Assembly: GCA_964558975.1 (NCBI GenBank)
Contig: CAZLFQ010000001.1
Location: forward strand, 744,001 to 808,000
DNA: 64,000 nucleotides
Direction: 5' to 3'
Source: CAZLFQ01 sp964558975
GTDB taxonomy: Bacteria; Pseudomonadota; Alphaproteobacteria; Rickettsiales; Midichloriaceae
The notes beneath the pieces are model-generated. The model was not told where the DNA came from. It did not search any database and saw nothing but the letters and a program-made list of their open reading frames with translations. Below, piece by piece: positions 43,859-53,470 of this stretch. Numbering within the stretch: the stretch's first letter is position 1; each line of letters begins with the position of its first letter. The position numbers and the translations under genes were made by a program.

Positions 43859-45016
43859 ATGAATAAAAAAGTAAACTTTACTCTTGCTTCACTTAAGGCC
43901 TTACCCAATGCAAAAGCAGGTTCACGTGATTATTATTACGACAACAAAACTTCAGGCTTAGGTATAATGGTGTTCCCTAGCGGCACTAAAACATTTTTCT
44001 TATACAAAAGAGTGAATGGAAGACCTGAGAAAATTAAGCTAGGTAGGTTTCCTGAGATAACTCCTGAGCAGGCTAGAGCCAAAGCATATAAAGATATTGC
44101 CGATATAGGCAAGGGAATTAATCCCAATAAGAAAAAAAAGGAGCTACACGATGAAGCCATTTTTTCAGAACTCTTTCAAAGATACTTTGAGGAACACGCC
44201 AAGATAAGAAAAAGATCATGGAAAGATGATCTTGGGCTGTATAATCGGTATCTTAAACCTTTGGATTCGAAAAAGATCTCGAGTATTACAAGAAGTGATC
44301 TTGAGAAATTGCACAACGGAATTAAGAATAAAGCAGGTTTATATGCTGCTAATAGAGCATTGTCCTTACTAAAAACCATGTTTAATAAAGCAATTCACTG
44401 GGGCTTTAAAGGTAACAACCCCGCAATAAACATTAAAAAATTCCATGAAGTTGCAAGAGATAGAGCGCTGCAGCCTGATGAGGTAGGAAGATTCTTTAAA
44501 GCCTTGAACAGCGAACCTGATTTGATTTTTAAAGGATATTTTTATATCAGCTTATTAACTGGGGCTAGACGAGGAAATGTATTAAGTATGCATTGGGATG
44601 ATATAGCTTTTGGTGAAAATCCAGAATGGCGTATTTCTAGTACTAAAAATGGAGAAGTTCATATCGTTGCCTTGGTCCCACAAGTAGTTGAAATATTGTC
44701 AGAGCTTAAGAGCATTCGTATCAATGAATGGGTTTTTCCGAGCAAAACAAGTAAATCAGGACATCTGGAAGAGCCTAAAAAAGCTTGGAAACGCCTTTTA
44801 AATAAAGCTAACATTAAGGATTTGCGAATTCATGACTTGCGCAGAACTTTAGCAAGTTGGCAAGTTCGTACGGGTGCTAGTAGCTTTATTATAGGAAAAA
44901 CACTTGGCCATAAAAACCAGCAAGCTACAGCGATATATGCAAGAGTTTCAAAGGATGTTGCCAGGAGTTCAATGGAAGAGGCTGTGAATGCAATGTATGA
45001 ATATCAAATGAGGTAA
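43859..45016 (+). CDS. Tyrosine recombinase/integrase (P4 type)
   Basis: 385 residues from the ATG at 43859 (an earlier TTG at 43814 is less likely). N-terminal DUF4102-type arm-binding domain (LPNAKAGSRDYYYDNKTSGLG), core-binding domain, and catalytic residues in TGARRGN (R237 or R238), HDLRR (H325, R328), LGHK (H351) and the nucleophile Y360. P4-type integrases insert at tRNA genes, in agreement with the tRNA-Arg half 140 bp upstream. Confidence 0.95.
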   Translation: MNKKVNFTLASLKALPNAKAGSRDYYYDNKTSGLGIMVFPSGTKTFFLYKRVNGRPEKIKLGRFPEITPEQARAKAYKDIADIGKGINPNKKKKELHDEAIFSELFQRYFEEHAKIRKRSWKDDLGLYNRYLKPLDSKKISSITRSDLEKLHNGIKNKAGLYAANRALSLLKTMFNKAIHWGFKGNNPAINIKKFHEVARDRALQPDEVGRFFKALNSEPDLIFKGYFYISLLTGARRGNVLSMHWDDIAFGENPEWRISSTKNGEVHIVALVPQVVEILSELKSIRINEWVFPSKTSKSGHLEEPKKAWKRLLNKANIKDLRIHDLRRTLASWQVRTGASSFIIGKTLGHKNQQATAIYARVSKDVARSSMEEAVNAMYEYQMR

Positions 45017-45136
45017 ATAATTTTATATTCTGACTCACTTAACTAACATTAAATTATTTTTAAGTACCAAGCCAATCGGGCCATGATATCCAGCCTTTGT
45101 ATTTATTAGTGTTATAGACGCCATAATGCTTATATT

Positions 45137-45379
45137 ATGGCTAAAAGCACTTTAGAAAGAAAAACTGGATGGGTAATAGATCAGCTAATACTGAGGAGAA
45201 AAGAGCTTGGATTATCACATAAAAAGCTGGCTGGTAAAGTAAAGCTTAGTCGCACTGCAATTGGCCTAATTGAGAGTAAAAAACGCAATCCTACCTTACT
45301 AACTGTTCTGAAGTTATGCGAGGCCTTAGGTATATCACTTGTTGACATTTTGACACGTTTAGAAAAAGACAAACTTTGA
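45137..45379 (+). CDS. XRE-family HTH transcriptional regulator
   Basis: 80 residues with one helix-turn-helix: LGLSHKKLAGKVKLSRTAIG followed by LIESKKRNPTLLTVLKLCEALGI. Typical of small element-encoded repressors. Promoter-proximal AT-rich sequence, no clear Shine-Dalgarno. Confidence 0.85.
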   Translation: MAKSTLERKTGWVIDQLILRRKELGLSHKKLAGKVKLSRTAIGLIESKKRNPTLLTVLKLCEALGISLVDILTRLEKDKL

Positions 45380-45487
45380 ATCTCATCTGAATTACTTAAG
45401 GCACCTGTGTCAAACTAATCGTGCGTGACATAAGCCATTTGAATACTATATAACTGTTTTTGAAACATTGAATTTCTTTGAATATAA

Positions 45488-46999
45488 ATGCTAATCAAGA
45501 AAATTATAATCATCATCTTTTTATGTTTACTGATACTTTCTAGTATCTTGTATTACTTGTCATATACTTCAGCCTCTCGAAGTATATCCCGCGATATTCA
45601 AGCAGTAGTTATAGGCCCTTTATCTGGTGAATACGGCTATGAAACTAATATAGTTCTTAGAGAAGATGGGAAGCAAATCAATGCAAATGAAGTTCTCAAA
45701 GGTAAGCCAAACATTCTTGCCACACTGGAATATCTCGATAAATATTACCCAAATATAAAGAGAATGGGCTTAGTAGTAGGATGGTATGTCAATACTCTGG
45801 ATGCTGAATCATTAAAAATAGTTCCTAAGGTAGATAGTAAAATTAATGCAGAGTGGAGCGTGGGGAAATACAGTAGAAATACAGCAATCCTAATGAATAA
45901 AGATAGTGATGGGCATCCTAATTGGACAGGAACTGCCACAGATAGATCAGTTGTAGAGTTCGCAAAATTGCTACATGATAGGGGCGTTGAGGTTACAATA
46001 TACCCATTCCTTTTTGTAGATACTGTAGATAAGCCTTGGAGAGGCCATATTAATGCTGAATCTCAAGAAGGAGTTGACAATTTTTTTGTAGAATATGAAA
46101 AGTTTTTACTTCATTATGCAAATTTGCAATACCAAGAGACGCGCCTTAAGGATGTAATACAAGGGTTTCTTTTAGGTTCTGAATTAGAAGATCTTCTCAA
46201 ATACAAAAATCATAAAAATGAGTTTTTTGCAGTAGCCAAGATGACAAATTTGGCTGGCAAAGTACGAAAAATATTGGGAAATAAAATCAAAATTTCGTAT
46301 GCGGCTAATTGGTCTGAATATCATCACACGGATGGTGGATGGTATCACTTAGACGAATTATGGTCTGATCCTAATATTGATTATGTTGGTATTGATGCGT
46401 ATTTCCCTTTAACAAGCCATATTAGTAGTGAGAAAAAAAATTATGATCCGACAGAAATTAAAGAAGGATGGGTTAAAGGAGAGCACTATGATTATTATGT
46501 GGATGCAGCTGGAAATAAAAAAGCTCTTACTCCTTCCTATGCTTTAGAGAATATCCAGTATTGGTGGCAATCTGAACATAACAATCCCAATGGTCAAAAA
46601 ACAAAATGGCAACCAAAAATGAAGCCCATTGTTTTTACAGAGATTGGTTTCATGCCAGTACATAAAACAACAGATGCACCATATAAATATATAGAACAAA
46701 ATAAAGAGAATTTAGGTTTGCCTAGTTACTCAGATGGAACGGTTAATTCTAAATTTCAATACGAAGCTATAAAAGGAACTTTAGAATTTTTAGAAGATTT
46801 AAAAAAAGATCCCAGCACAAGAGAAATGATTCAAGATGTCTACTGGTATAATATCGATCCAAGACCTGACAATTATGATTGGGTCTACAATCATGAGATT
46901 AAAGTTAGGGAATATGAAATTGGAGATAAGGATTTAGATCCAATTCAAAACAAGAAGATCATAGATATTATTCGCAACGCTCCTGAAAAGCTGAAGTAG
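45488..46999 (+). CDS. Membrane-anchored GTA TIM-barrel-like (glycoside hydrolase-like) protein
   Basis: 503 residues: N-terminal membrane anchor (residues 3-25), then an extracytoplasmic domain with GSELEDL, ISYAANWSEYHHTDGGWYH, LWSDPNIDYVGIDAYFPLT and KPIVFTEIGF. These match, from memory, the TIM-barrel domain of the large gene-transfer-agent tail protein, where the acidic residues in GSEL and TEIG are the likely catalytic pair. Here it stands alone, without tail domains, and anchored to the membrane. It may cut peptidoglycan or another glycan. Confidence 0.8.
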   Translation: MLIKKIIIIIFLCLLILSSILYYLSYTSASRSISRDIQAVVIGPLSGEYGYETNIVLREDGKQINANEVLKGKPNILATLEYLDKYYPNIKRMGLVVGWYVNTLDAESLKIVPKVDSKINAEWSVGKYSRNTAILMNKDSDGHPNWTGTATDRSVVEFAKLLHDRGVEVTIYPFLFVDTVDKPWRGHINAESQEGVDNFFVEYEKFLLHYANLQYQETRLKDVIQGFLLGSELEDLLKYKNHKNEFFAVAKMTNLAGKVRKILGNKIKISYAANWSEYHHTDGGWYHLDELWSDPNIDYVGIDAYFPLTSHISSEKKNYDPTEIKEGWVKGEHYDYYVDAAGNKKALTPSYALENIQYWWQSEHNNPNGQKTKWQPKMKPIVFTEIGFMPVHKTTDAPYKYIEQNKENLGLPSYSDGTVNSKFQYEAIKGTLEFLEDLKKDPSTREMIQDVYWYNIDPRPDNYDWVYNHEIKVREYEIGDKDLDPIQNKKIIDIIRNAPEKLK

Positions 47000-47272
47000 A
47001 GTGTAGCTGACAGGCTCATAAAAATCATAAAATTGTTCAAGAAAAACTTATTAAAAACACAATCAATACATGGTTTGATATTGCTAACTAGCAAAGAAAT
47101 TTTGATAATAAATTGATTAGTTGGATTTGTGACAAAATCCCCTCAAATATTAAGAGTATAATTACTTTAAGTTTAAATTTTTTATATTCCATATTGCGAA
47201 TGAGAATATATCGAGTGATGCGTATAGATTGCAGTTAGCGGCGATGGGAGTTAGAGCTGGGATTGCGGATTA
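47000..47272. other. Non-coding stretch with a possible nuclease remnant
   Basis: AT-rich and without intact genes. Near 47200-47275 one frame reads LQLAAMGVRAGIADY and then a stop, a string like the start of VRR-NUC nuclease domains. Too short to call a gene. Confidence 0.3.
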
Positions 47273-47485
47273 TTGAGTGTTGTTGCCCCACCATATTATA
47301 TTTATATCAAGACAGGTGAACGCAAATTACCAAAGTTTGTAGATGAGAATGGTAGATGTCTATATGCGATGATTGGTGTTGTTTACCATGAAGATAAAGG
47401 TTTTATAGAAGCTTATGGCACGATGGGCTATCGCCTGGATCCAGAAACTGGAAAACTTGGCGAGATAGTATGCCAAGAGAGATAG
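47273..47485 (+). CDS. Short hypothetical protein
   Basis: A 70-residue frame starting at TTG, with a protein-like composition (VDENGRCLYAMIGVVYHEDKG). No ribosome binding site and no family recognised. It overlaps the end of a possible nuclease remnant in another frame, so it may be part of a decayed gene. Confidence 0.35.
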   Translation: MSVVAPPYYIYIKTGERKLPKFVDENGRCLYAMIGVVYHEDKGFIEAYGTMGYRLDPETGKLGEIVCQER

Positions 47486-47624
47486 AAGATAGTGACGCCC
47501 AGCTTGCAATTCTGCGAAATTCACTAAATATTAAGAATTTGTTAAATTTTACTTTTATTATACGGAATAATAAGGTATAATTCTGCCAGTTATTTATAAA
47601 ACCACTTTTATTGACAGGGTGCGT

Positions 47625-47858
47625 ATGAAGAAAACAAAAAAATTACGAAGTGATAAAGTGACTAATATTTTTGATAACGAAAAGATTAGTTCACGCTTAA
47701 TTTCAGCTGAAGAACTTCGTGCTATGAGAGATCCATATAGCGTTAAAGCGCAGGCTATCCTCAAAAAAATTGCAGAAGGTCGGTTGCACGTGAATCAAGA
47801 TGAATTGCTTGAAGGTTACTTGTACGAATACCAGAAGGAAGTTATTACCAACCATTAA
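47625..47858 (+). CDS. Short hypothetical protein
   Basis: 77 residues from the ATG at 47625, after AGGG; a GTG two codons earlier is the alternative. Basic N-terminus, then helices (SAEELRAMRDPYSVKAQAIL). Not recognised; resembles small element-borne accessory proteins. Confidence 0.5.
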   Translation: MKKTKKLRSDKVTNIFDNEKISSRLISAEELRAMRDPYSVKAQAILKKIAEGRLHVNQDELLEGYLYEYQKEVITNH

Positions 47859-48003
47859 AACAAATACTAAATTTTAGGAGGCAGAATATATGTAATACTT
47901 ACAAACTTTAAAAATCTTATTGTGATATTTATTAATTAAAAGCCACTCCAACCTGAATCTTCGAAAAACAAGGTTGAAGCAGCTCCAATAAAATGAGGAA
48001 TAT

Positions 48004-48912
48004 ATGTTAGAAACAACTAAACCTCATGGTCTTGAATTATACCATGAGCAGACCACCAATGCAAATGATGTAACCAATATAGGTTCTAATGAATCTGAAT
48101 GGTTTGCATCGTTTTTAAGACATACCGAGCAGAAAAAACTTACATCCAAAGCTTTAGCAGAGTTGATTACAGAATATGAGACTCAAGCCCTTATAACAGA
48201 TGGTGTCAAGATTTTAGATATAGGGTGTGGGGAAGGTGAGTTATCAGAGAGTGTAGTTAACTCTTTTAAAAAAAACTGGATAGATTCTTACTGCGGCATA
48301 GATAGTGATGCAGATTTTTTAAGCCAGCTAAATGAAAAGTTTAAAGACAAAGCATTTCAGACGCGATTACTCAAAAAGGATTGTTTTGATATGGACTACA
48401 AGGAATTGGGTAAATATAACTTTATCTTGGCCTCAAATATCTTGTATTACTGCAAGGATATTCCATCGTATTTTTCATCTGTATTACCTAATCTCGATGA
48501 TCAAGGAATGCTAGTATTTATACACGAAAATAGCACATCAACCCCCAAAGCAATGAGAAAGAAATATATGGCAAATATTGCTGGCGATATCCCTGATACA
48601 ATAAAGTGTGGTGCTGAAAAGCACAATGTATGTATCAAAGAGCATTCGGTCAGTAGCTCTATTACTTTTAATACTAATATATCATCATTGCTTGGAAGTA
48701 TTAAAACACATAAAGAGTCTATTCAAATACTTGGTAGAGAGAATTGTTTGCTGCTTGAATTTATAGCTCAAACTTCTCTCCAAGACTTAGAAAGAAAAGG
48801 AGTGTTGATAGCATACTTAGCAGATATAGAAAACGTACTTTTAGAAAATGACAACAAGATTCCTATAGTATCCCGAATCCAAGTGATTTCAAAACAACCG
48901 ATTGCTATTTAA
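48004..48912 (+). CDS. SAM-dependent methyltransferase
   Basis: 302 residues; motif I VKILDIGCGEGELSES near residue 73, motif II CGIDSD, and LASNILYYCKDI as the post-II motif. The C-terminal half is variable. Similar stand-alone enzymes methylate small molecules; substrate unknown. GAGG stands before the ATG. A strong hairpin follows. Confidence 0.8.
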   Translation: MLETTKPHGLELYHEQTTNANDVTNIGSNESEWFASFLRHTEQKKLTSKALAELITEYETQALITDGVKILDIGCGEGELSESVVNSFKKNWIDSYCGIDSDADFLSQLNEKFKDKAFQTRLLKKDCFDMDYKELGKYNFILASNILYYCKDIPSYFSSVLPNLDDQGMLVFIHENSTSTPKAMRKKYMANIAGDIPDTIKCGAEKHNVCIKEHSVSSSITFNTNISSLLGSIKTHKESIQILGRENCLLLEFIAQTSLQDLERKGVLIAYLADIENVLLENDNKIPIVSRIQVISKQPIAI

Positions 48913-48922
48913 ATCTAAAATG

Positions 48923-48961
48923 TAGGAAGTGAGTAAAATATTTATAATTACTCACTTCCTA
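48923..48961 (+). terminator. Hairpin after the methyltransferase gene
   Basis: A perfect 14-bp stem (TAGGAAGTGAGTAA/TTACTCACTTCCTA) with an 11-base loop, 10 bp after the stop. T run is short. Confidence 0.75.
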
Positions 48962-49047
48962 TTTATAACGCAGTAGTGAGCACTCTAACTTTCCAGGCGC
49001 CAATGGTTATACTCAATGCAAAAAGAAATCGAGCATAACATGAATAT

Positions 49048-49101
49048 GAGCAATGCCCAATAAGTATGATAGCAGTAATTATGTAAAATGGATTTAGTAA
49101 T
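49048..49101. repeat. Imperfect direct repeat, left copy
   Basis: About 54 bp that align with 58475-58527, including an exact ATTATGTAAAATGGATT. Both copies read EQxPIxxIxxIM then stop in one frame, which looks like the end of a receiver domain. The two copies flank the metal-resistance segment. Confidence 0.55.
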
Positions 49102-49168
49102 GATAATTAATTTCGGCTTAACAATTTTTAATTACGTTTATAATTCATCTTGATCAGAAACTGAATCC

Positions 49169-49465
49169 TTGATTAACGGAGCGTTGCTGATTAAGGTTGT
49201 ATTGCGTGCAGAACAGGCGGTCTTGCGCCTGATTACCGCTCCGCTAACCGATAGCCAGTTCGACGCTCTCTTGTCGTTCACTTTCAACCTGGGCAGCGAT
49301 GCGCTCCAACGCTCTACGCTCCTCTGCAAGGTCAACCGCGAGGAACACTATGATGTGCCAGCCGAACTGATGAAATGGCTGTGGGCGGGTGGTCGCAAAT
49401 TCAAGGGGCTTGTGAAGCGGAGGAATGCGGAGTCACTAGCTTATAAGGCAAACATTACAACTTAA
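49169..49465 (+). pseudogene. Phage lysozyme (GH24) C-terminal remnant
   Basis: 98 residues match the C-terminal half of phage lysozymes: PLTDSQFDALLSFTFNLGSDAL, STLLCKVN and WLWAGGRKFKGLVKRRNAE. The catalytic N-terminal Glu region and the signal/holin part are missing. GC content is visibly higher than on the left. It overlaps the end of the P-type ATPase gene by 11 bp. Confidence 0.75.
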
Positions 49466-51797
49466 CTTTTCTGAGTCGTAGCGAGTTCATAATCACTGAC
49501 ACCGAACTGAGTGCCATCGCTGCGCTGGCAATGACGGGGCTTAGAAGCAATCCGAAGAATGGATAAAGTGCGCCAGCGGCGACAGGCACGCCAAGCGCAT
49601 TATAGACGAATGCGAAGAATAAGTTTTGCCTGATATTGCTCATGGTGGCATGGCTCAAGCGACGGGCGCGGACGATGCCGATTAAATCACCCTTCACCAG
49701 CGTAACACCCGCGCTTTCCATCGCCACATCCGTTCCTGTTCCCATCGCAATGCCCACATGCGCTTGCGCTAATGCTGGCGCATCATTCACACCATCACCC
49801 GCCATTGCTACCTTACGGCCTTTTTCCTGTAGTTGGCGCACCAGTTCGCTTTTGCGTTCTGGCAGCACTTCGGCTTCATAATCCTCAATGCCCAGTTGCT
49901 CCGCAATTGCCTTCGCGGTGGCTTTACTATCGCCGGTGAGCATGACAATATGTAACCCTTCAGCTTTCAGCTGTTTCAATGCTTCGGGCGTAGTGGCCTT
50001 GATCGGGTCGGCAACGCTGATGATCGCCGCTGGTTTGCCATCAATGGCAGCAAACATGGCGGTTTGGCCTTTGGCTCTCAGTTGATCGGCGGCTTGCACG
50101 AGTGAATCAGCATTCATGCCAAGTGATGTAAGCATTGCCGCATTGCCCAGCGCGACGTTGTGTCCATCCACCATGCCTTGTACGCCTTTCCCCGTAGTCG
50201 ATGAGAAATTCTGTACGGTGGAAAGCGTCATGCCTTTTTCCTGTGCGCCTTTGACGATGGCCGATGCAAGCGGGTGTTCGCTGCTTTGTTCAAGACTTGC
50301 TACCAACCGCAGGGCTTCGCTTTGTTCAAAGCCAGAAGCGACAACAACTTCCATGAGCTTCGGTTTACCCTCGGTCAACGTGCCAGTTTTGTCGATAATG
50401 AGCGTATCGACTTTTTCCATGATTTCTAGTGACTCGGCGTTTTTAATCAACACGCCTGCCATTGCACCGCGTCCTGTTCCGGCAATGATAGACATTGGCG
50501 TGGCAAGCCCGAGCGCACATGGGCAAGCGATAATCAACACGGCTACAGCATTAACGATGGCATAGGCCAGTTTCGGTTCTGGTCCCCATATAAACCATGC
50601 AGCGGCAGTAAGAATTGCCACCAGAACGACAATCGGCACGAAATAGCCAGAAACCTTATCCGCCATGCGTTGAATGGGTGCGAGGGTGCGCTGGGCTTTC
50701 GCCACCATCTCCACGATCTGCGCCAGCATCGTTTCATTGCCCACGCGCTCGGCACGCATGGTGAACCCGCCCGTGCCATTGAGTGTTGCGCCCGTCACCT
50801 TATCGCCTGGGCTTTTTTCCACAGGAACAGATTCGCCCGTAAGCATGGATTGATCGACACTGCTATGGCCTTCTATGACAACGCCATCTACTGGTATTTT
50901 CTCACCAGGGCGAACACGCAGCAAGTCGCCTTTATGCACTTCCGATAATGGCACATCTTCTTCTTTGCCATCAGCACGAATGATTCGTGCCATCTTCGGG
51001 GCGAGGTCAAGCAATGCTCGCATTGCATTGCTTGATTGTACACGGGCTTTAAGTTCAAGCACCTGTCCCAGCAAGACCAGCGCGGTAATGACTGCTGCTG
51101 CCTCGAAATAGACATCAAGCATCATGCTACCGGAAAATTGGGCAACTGCATCGGGAAAAAGCGTTAGAATAAGGCTGTAAATATAGGCTACGCCAACACC
51201 GAGTGCGATAAGCGTAAACATATTTAGGCTGCGGTGTTTAACGGAATCTAACGCCCGCACATAAAACGGCCAGCCACCCCACAGCACTACGGGTGTTGCA
51301 ATCATCATCTGAATCCAATGCGAAAGCGACGAATCCATCCATTCATGCGGAATGTTGGGAATCAGATGTGCGCCCATAACAAACAATGCCAGTGGCGCAG
51401 CTAAAAGAACCGACACCCAAAACCGCCGCGTCATATCTATAAGTTCGTGATTAGGTGCAGCGTACAGTGAAACTTTTTCTGGCTCCAATGCCATTCCGCA
51501 GATCGGGCAATTACCAGGCTTGGGTTGCCTAACCTGCGGGTGCATCGGGCAGGTATAGATAATGTCCTTGCTGCCTGGTGCTGACTGCGTTGAAGGTGCG
51601 GGCTTGCTGTGGCCACCGCAGCAACTGGTTTTGGGTTTTGCAGGGTCAGTATAGTTGGTGGGATTCGCGTTGAATTTATCCAAGCAATTTTTGCCGCAAA
51701 AATGATATTCCGTATTGTTCAGCGCGTAATGATGTGGCGTTTTTGCAGGGTCAACATCCATCCCACATACGGGGTCTTTAGCAATAGTATGGTTCAT
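49455..51797 (-). CDS. Copper-type P1B-ATPase with N-terminal YHS and metal-binding domains
   Basis: 780 residues: YHS domain (DPVCGMDVDP...YHFCGKNC, 8-40), a CCGGH linker, a heavy-metal-binding CPMHPQV...CPICGMALEP motif (83-105), eight membrane helices, CPC metal site (425-427), phosphorylation D469 in DKTGTLTEG, and GDGVNDAPALAQAHVG. This domain set is typical of copper (or silver) exporters in gammaproteobacterial and other resistance islands. Last gene of the six-gene operon. Confidence 0.94.
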   Translation of the reverse strand: MNHTIAKDPVCGMDVDPAKTPHHYALNNTEYHFCGKNCLDKFNANPTNYTDPAKPKTSCCGGHSKPAPSTQSAPGSKDIIYTCPMHPQVRQPKPGNCPICGMALEPEKVSLYAAPNHELIDMTRRFWVSVLLAAPLALFVMGAHLIPNIPHEWMDSSLSHWIQMMIATPVVLWGGWPFYVRALDSVKHRSLNMFTLIALGVGVAYIYSLILTLFPDAVAQFSGSMMLDVYFEAAAVITALVLLGQVLELKARVQSSNAMRALLDLAPKMARIIRADGKEEDVPLSEVHKGDLLRVRPGEKIPVDGVVIEGHSSVDQSMLTGESVPVEKSPGDKVTGATLNGTGGFTMRAERVGNETMLAQIVEMVAKAQRTLAPIQRMADKVSGYFVPIVVLVAILTAAAWFIWGPEPKLAYAIVNAVAVLIIACPCALGLATPMSIIAGTGRGAMAGVLIKNAESLEIMEKVDTLIIDKTGTLTEGKPKLMEVVVASGFEQSEALRLVASLEQSSEHPLASAIVKGAQEKGMTLSTVQNFSSTTGKGVQGMVDGHNVALGNAAMLTSLGMNADSLVQAADQLRAKGQTAMFAAIDGKPAAIISVADPIKATTPEALKQLKAEGLHIVMLTGDSKATAKAIAEQLGIEDYEAEVLPERKSELVRQLQEKGRKVAMAGDGVNDAPALAQAHVGIAMGTGTDVAMESAGVTLVKGDLIGIVRARRLSHATMSNIRQNLFFAFVYNALGVPVAAGALYPFFGLLLSPVIASAAMALSSVSVIMNSLRLRKVKL

Positions 51798-51807
51798 AAT
51801 TATCTTC

Positions 51808-52146
51808 CTATATTATTGTTTTATATAACCATATTCCAACACCGTAGAACGCAGCTGTTGCCGCTACGGCTCCAATCATCGCCATCGAAAATGCTAAACC
51901 CTGTTTGAGCAGGAAAGGCAGGATTAGAAAAAAGGCGAGCGAAGGCAACACCAGCCAAAACACCGAATAAGATAATTCGATGATCTTGCTGGTGTCCTTC
52001 GTATCCCAATAGACCCAGATAAATGCGAGGATCGAGGTCAGTGGCAGCGAAACCAGAAGAGCTGCCCATAGAGTGTAGCGCCTCGACAGTTCCGATACAG
52101 CTGCGACGATCAAAGCAGTGATTAGGGTTTTTATCAGGAAGTACAT
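51808..52146 (-). CDS. DUF3147-family membrane protein
   Basis: 112 residues with three to four membrane helices; VSELSRRYTLWAALLVSLPL and WVYWDTKDTSKI fit DUF3147. It ends 10 bp before the P-type ATPase start. A divergent AT-rich relative lies at 56441-56773. Function unknown but tied to copper loci. Confidence 0.85.
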   Translation of the reverse strand: MYFLIKTLITALIVAAVSELSRRYTLWAALLVSLPLTSILAFIWVYWDTKDTSKIIELSYSVFWLVLPSLAFFLILPFLLKQGLAFSMAMIGAVAATAAFYGVGIWLYKTII

Positions 52147-52352
52147 TATTTCTTATCTCCGTGATGGTGCTTGCCGTGCATAAATAAGTGCATGAGTGGG
52201 CACGATAGTAACAGGAGATAAGGTAATGCGCTAACCACATGATTCCAATGGTCAGCAATCAACAATGCGCCCAGCAAGACAAGGCATAGTACCGCTGCCT
52301 TATGCCACAGGCTATATGACTTTGAATGCTGACAGTGTTCATGGTTTTCCAT
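52146..52352 (-). CDS. Small His-rich membrane protein (DUF2933-like)
   Basis: 68 residues: His/Cys-containing N-terminus, two hydrophobic segments and a HGKHHHGDKK tail. It overlaps the next gene by one base (TAATG). Such small proteins are usual in copper operons; metal binding is inferred from the His clusters. Confidence 0.75.
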   Translation of the reverse strand: MENHEHCQHSKSYSLWHKAAVLCLVLLGALLIADHWNHVVSALPYLLLLSCPLMHLFMHGKHHHGDKK

Positions 52353-52360
52353 ACCGCCTC

Positions 52361-52714
52361 CTATTGTTCAGGATGGTGTTGCTTGTGTTCTTCAGCGCTC
52401 ACACCGGCAGGTTTTTTAGGTGCAGGAGTGGATTGCTTTTCCATCCCATCTTTCATCATGCCCTGACAGCAGGAGCATTTCATGCCGTCTTTGGATGCAC
52501 CATTTTTCATCATCGGGCATTGCATTCCTTCTTTCATCATCATGCCGTCCTTCATGCCACCTTCCATCATCTCTTGGCAGCAAGGGCATTTCTCACACAT
52601 GGAGCCACTTTGCATCATTCCACCATCCTTCATCATGCCCGATGATTGTGGACTGGTTTGAGCGCAAGCAGCAGTGATGAGCAATAATACAATAGGTAAT
52701 AATAGTTTTTTCAT
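52361..52714 (-). CDS. Met/Cys/His-rich lipoprotein, putative copper-binding
   Basis: 117 residues: signal peptide ending in the lipobox TAAC (C about residue 17), then many MMKDG/GMM repeats and CPCC, CSCC motifs, and a His-rich end. The density of Met, Cys and His fits periplasmic Cu(I)/Cu(II) buffering. Member of the copA-copB operon. Confidence 0.85.
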   Translation of the reverse strand: MKKLLLPIVLLLITAACAQTSPQSSGMMKDGGMMQSGSMCEKCPCCQEMMEGGMKDGMMMKEGMQCPMMKNGASKDGMKCSCCQGMMKDGMEKQSTPAPKKPAGVSAEEHKQHHPEQ

Positions 52715-52735
52715 AGTTAATCCTTTATAAGTTGA

Positions 52736-53470
52736 TTAAAACATAAGCCGCAGGCCTATAGTGCCAACAAGCTCGTCATTATCCTTGCCGTGTTTTTTAG
52801 TTAAGGATGAAGTTTTACCTATTTTTCGACCATAATGGATATCTATATAAGGCGCGAATTTTCTGATGAACTCATAGCGTGTCTGCAACCCTATCTGTGC
52901 ATCTGTCACACCCGCACCAATGTCTTGTTTTTGGACATTCTGTGCTGAGAGATTTACCTCAAAATAAGGCTGCAAAATCCATTTCTGAGTAAGCAGAAGG
53001 TCGCTTTCTTGACGTAAGCGTGCAGTAACGTTACCGCGTTCACTGACAAATATATGTGATTCGGTTTCAAAAAAATAAGGAGCAAGACCATTAACGCCGA
53101 ACGTTAGATAAGTGGTGGATTCAGGTTCGGTATCATGGCGAAGGCCTATCTGCGCATCCCAGAAAGTGGCAATATTACGACTGTAAAGCCCCCATAACTG
53201 AGTACTTTCTAGTTTGCTATCAGCACGTTCCCCTTCGCTTTTCAGCCAGAGCTTGTTTTCATCCGTGCCTATCCAACCATCTAGATCCCAGTTTTGGATA
53301 GACTTACCATCACTATTTGAGCCAACATCAATTTCCAAACGGAACATATGGAAGATGCCGCCGCCATGCTCTGCTGCCATGTCAGAGTGCGTCGCATGCT
53401 CCATTGCAAGTGTAGAGTGCGCTAAAATATTTATAAGGCATAATGCCATGAGTAAGTGATTAGTGCGCAT
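52736..53470 (-). CDS. copB: Copper resistance protein B (outer membrane)
   Basis: 244 residues from the ATG at 53470, which has GGAGGAAG upstream and overlaps the copA stop by 11 bp. Signal peptide to about residue 22, then an AMEHATHSDMAAEHGG metal-binding stretch and beta-barrel strands ending in GLRLMF with terminal Phe, as for outer-membrane CopB. It works with the multicopper oxidase upstream. Confidence 0.9.
   Translation of the reverse strand: MRTNHLLMALCLINILAHSTLAMEHATHSDMAAEHGGGIFHMFRLEIDVGSNSDGKSIQNWDLDGWIGTDENKLWLKSEGERADSKLESTQLWGLYSRNIATFWDAQIGLRHDTEPESTTYLTFGVNGLAPYFFETESHIFVSERGNVTARLRQESDLLLTQKWILQPYFEVNLSAQNVQKQDIGAGVTDAQIGLQTRYEFIRKFAPYIDIHYGRKIGKTSSLTKKHGKDNDELVGTIGLRLMF

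Noticed and set aside
51821..52258. 145-codon minus-strand ORF overlapping the DUF3147 and DUF2933-like genes
   Set aside because: Wrong frame of two convincing membrane-protein genes; no signal or family.
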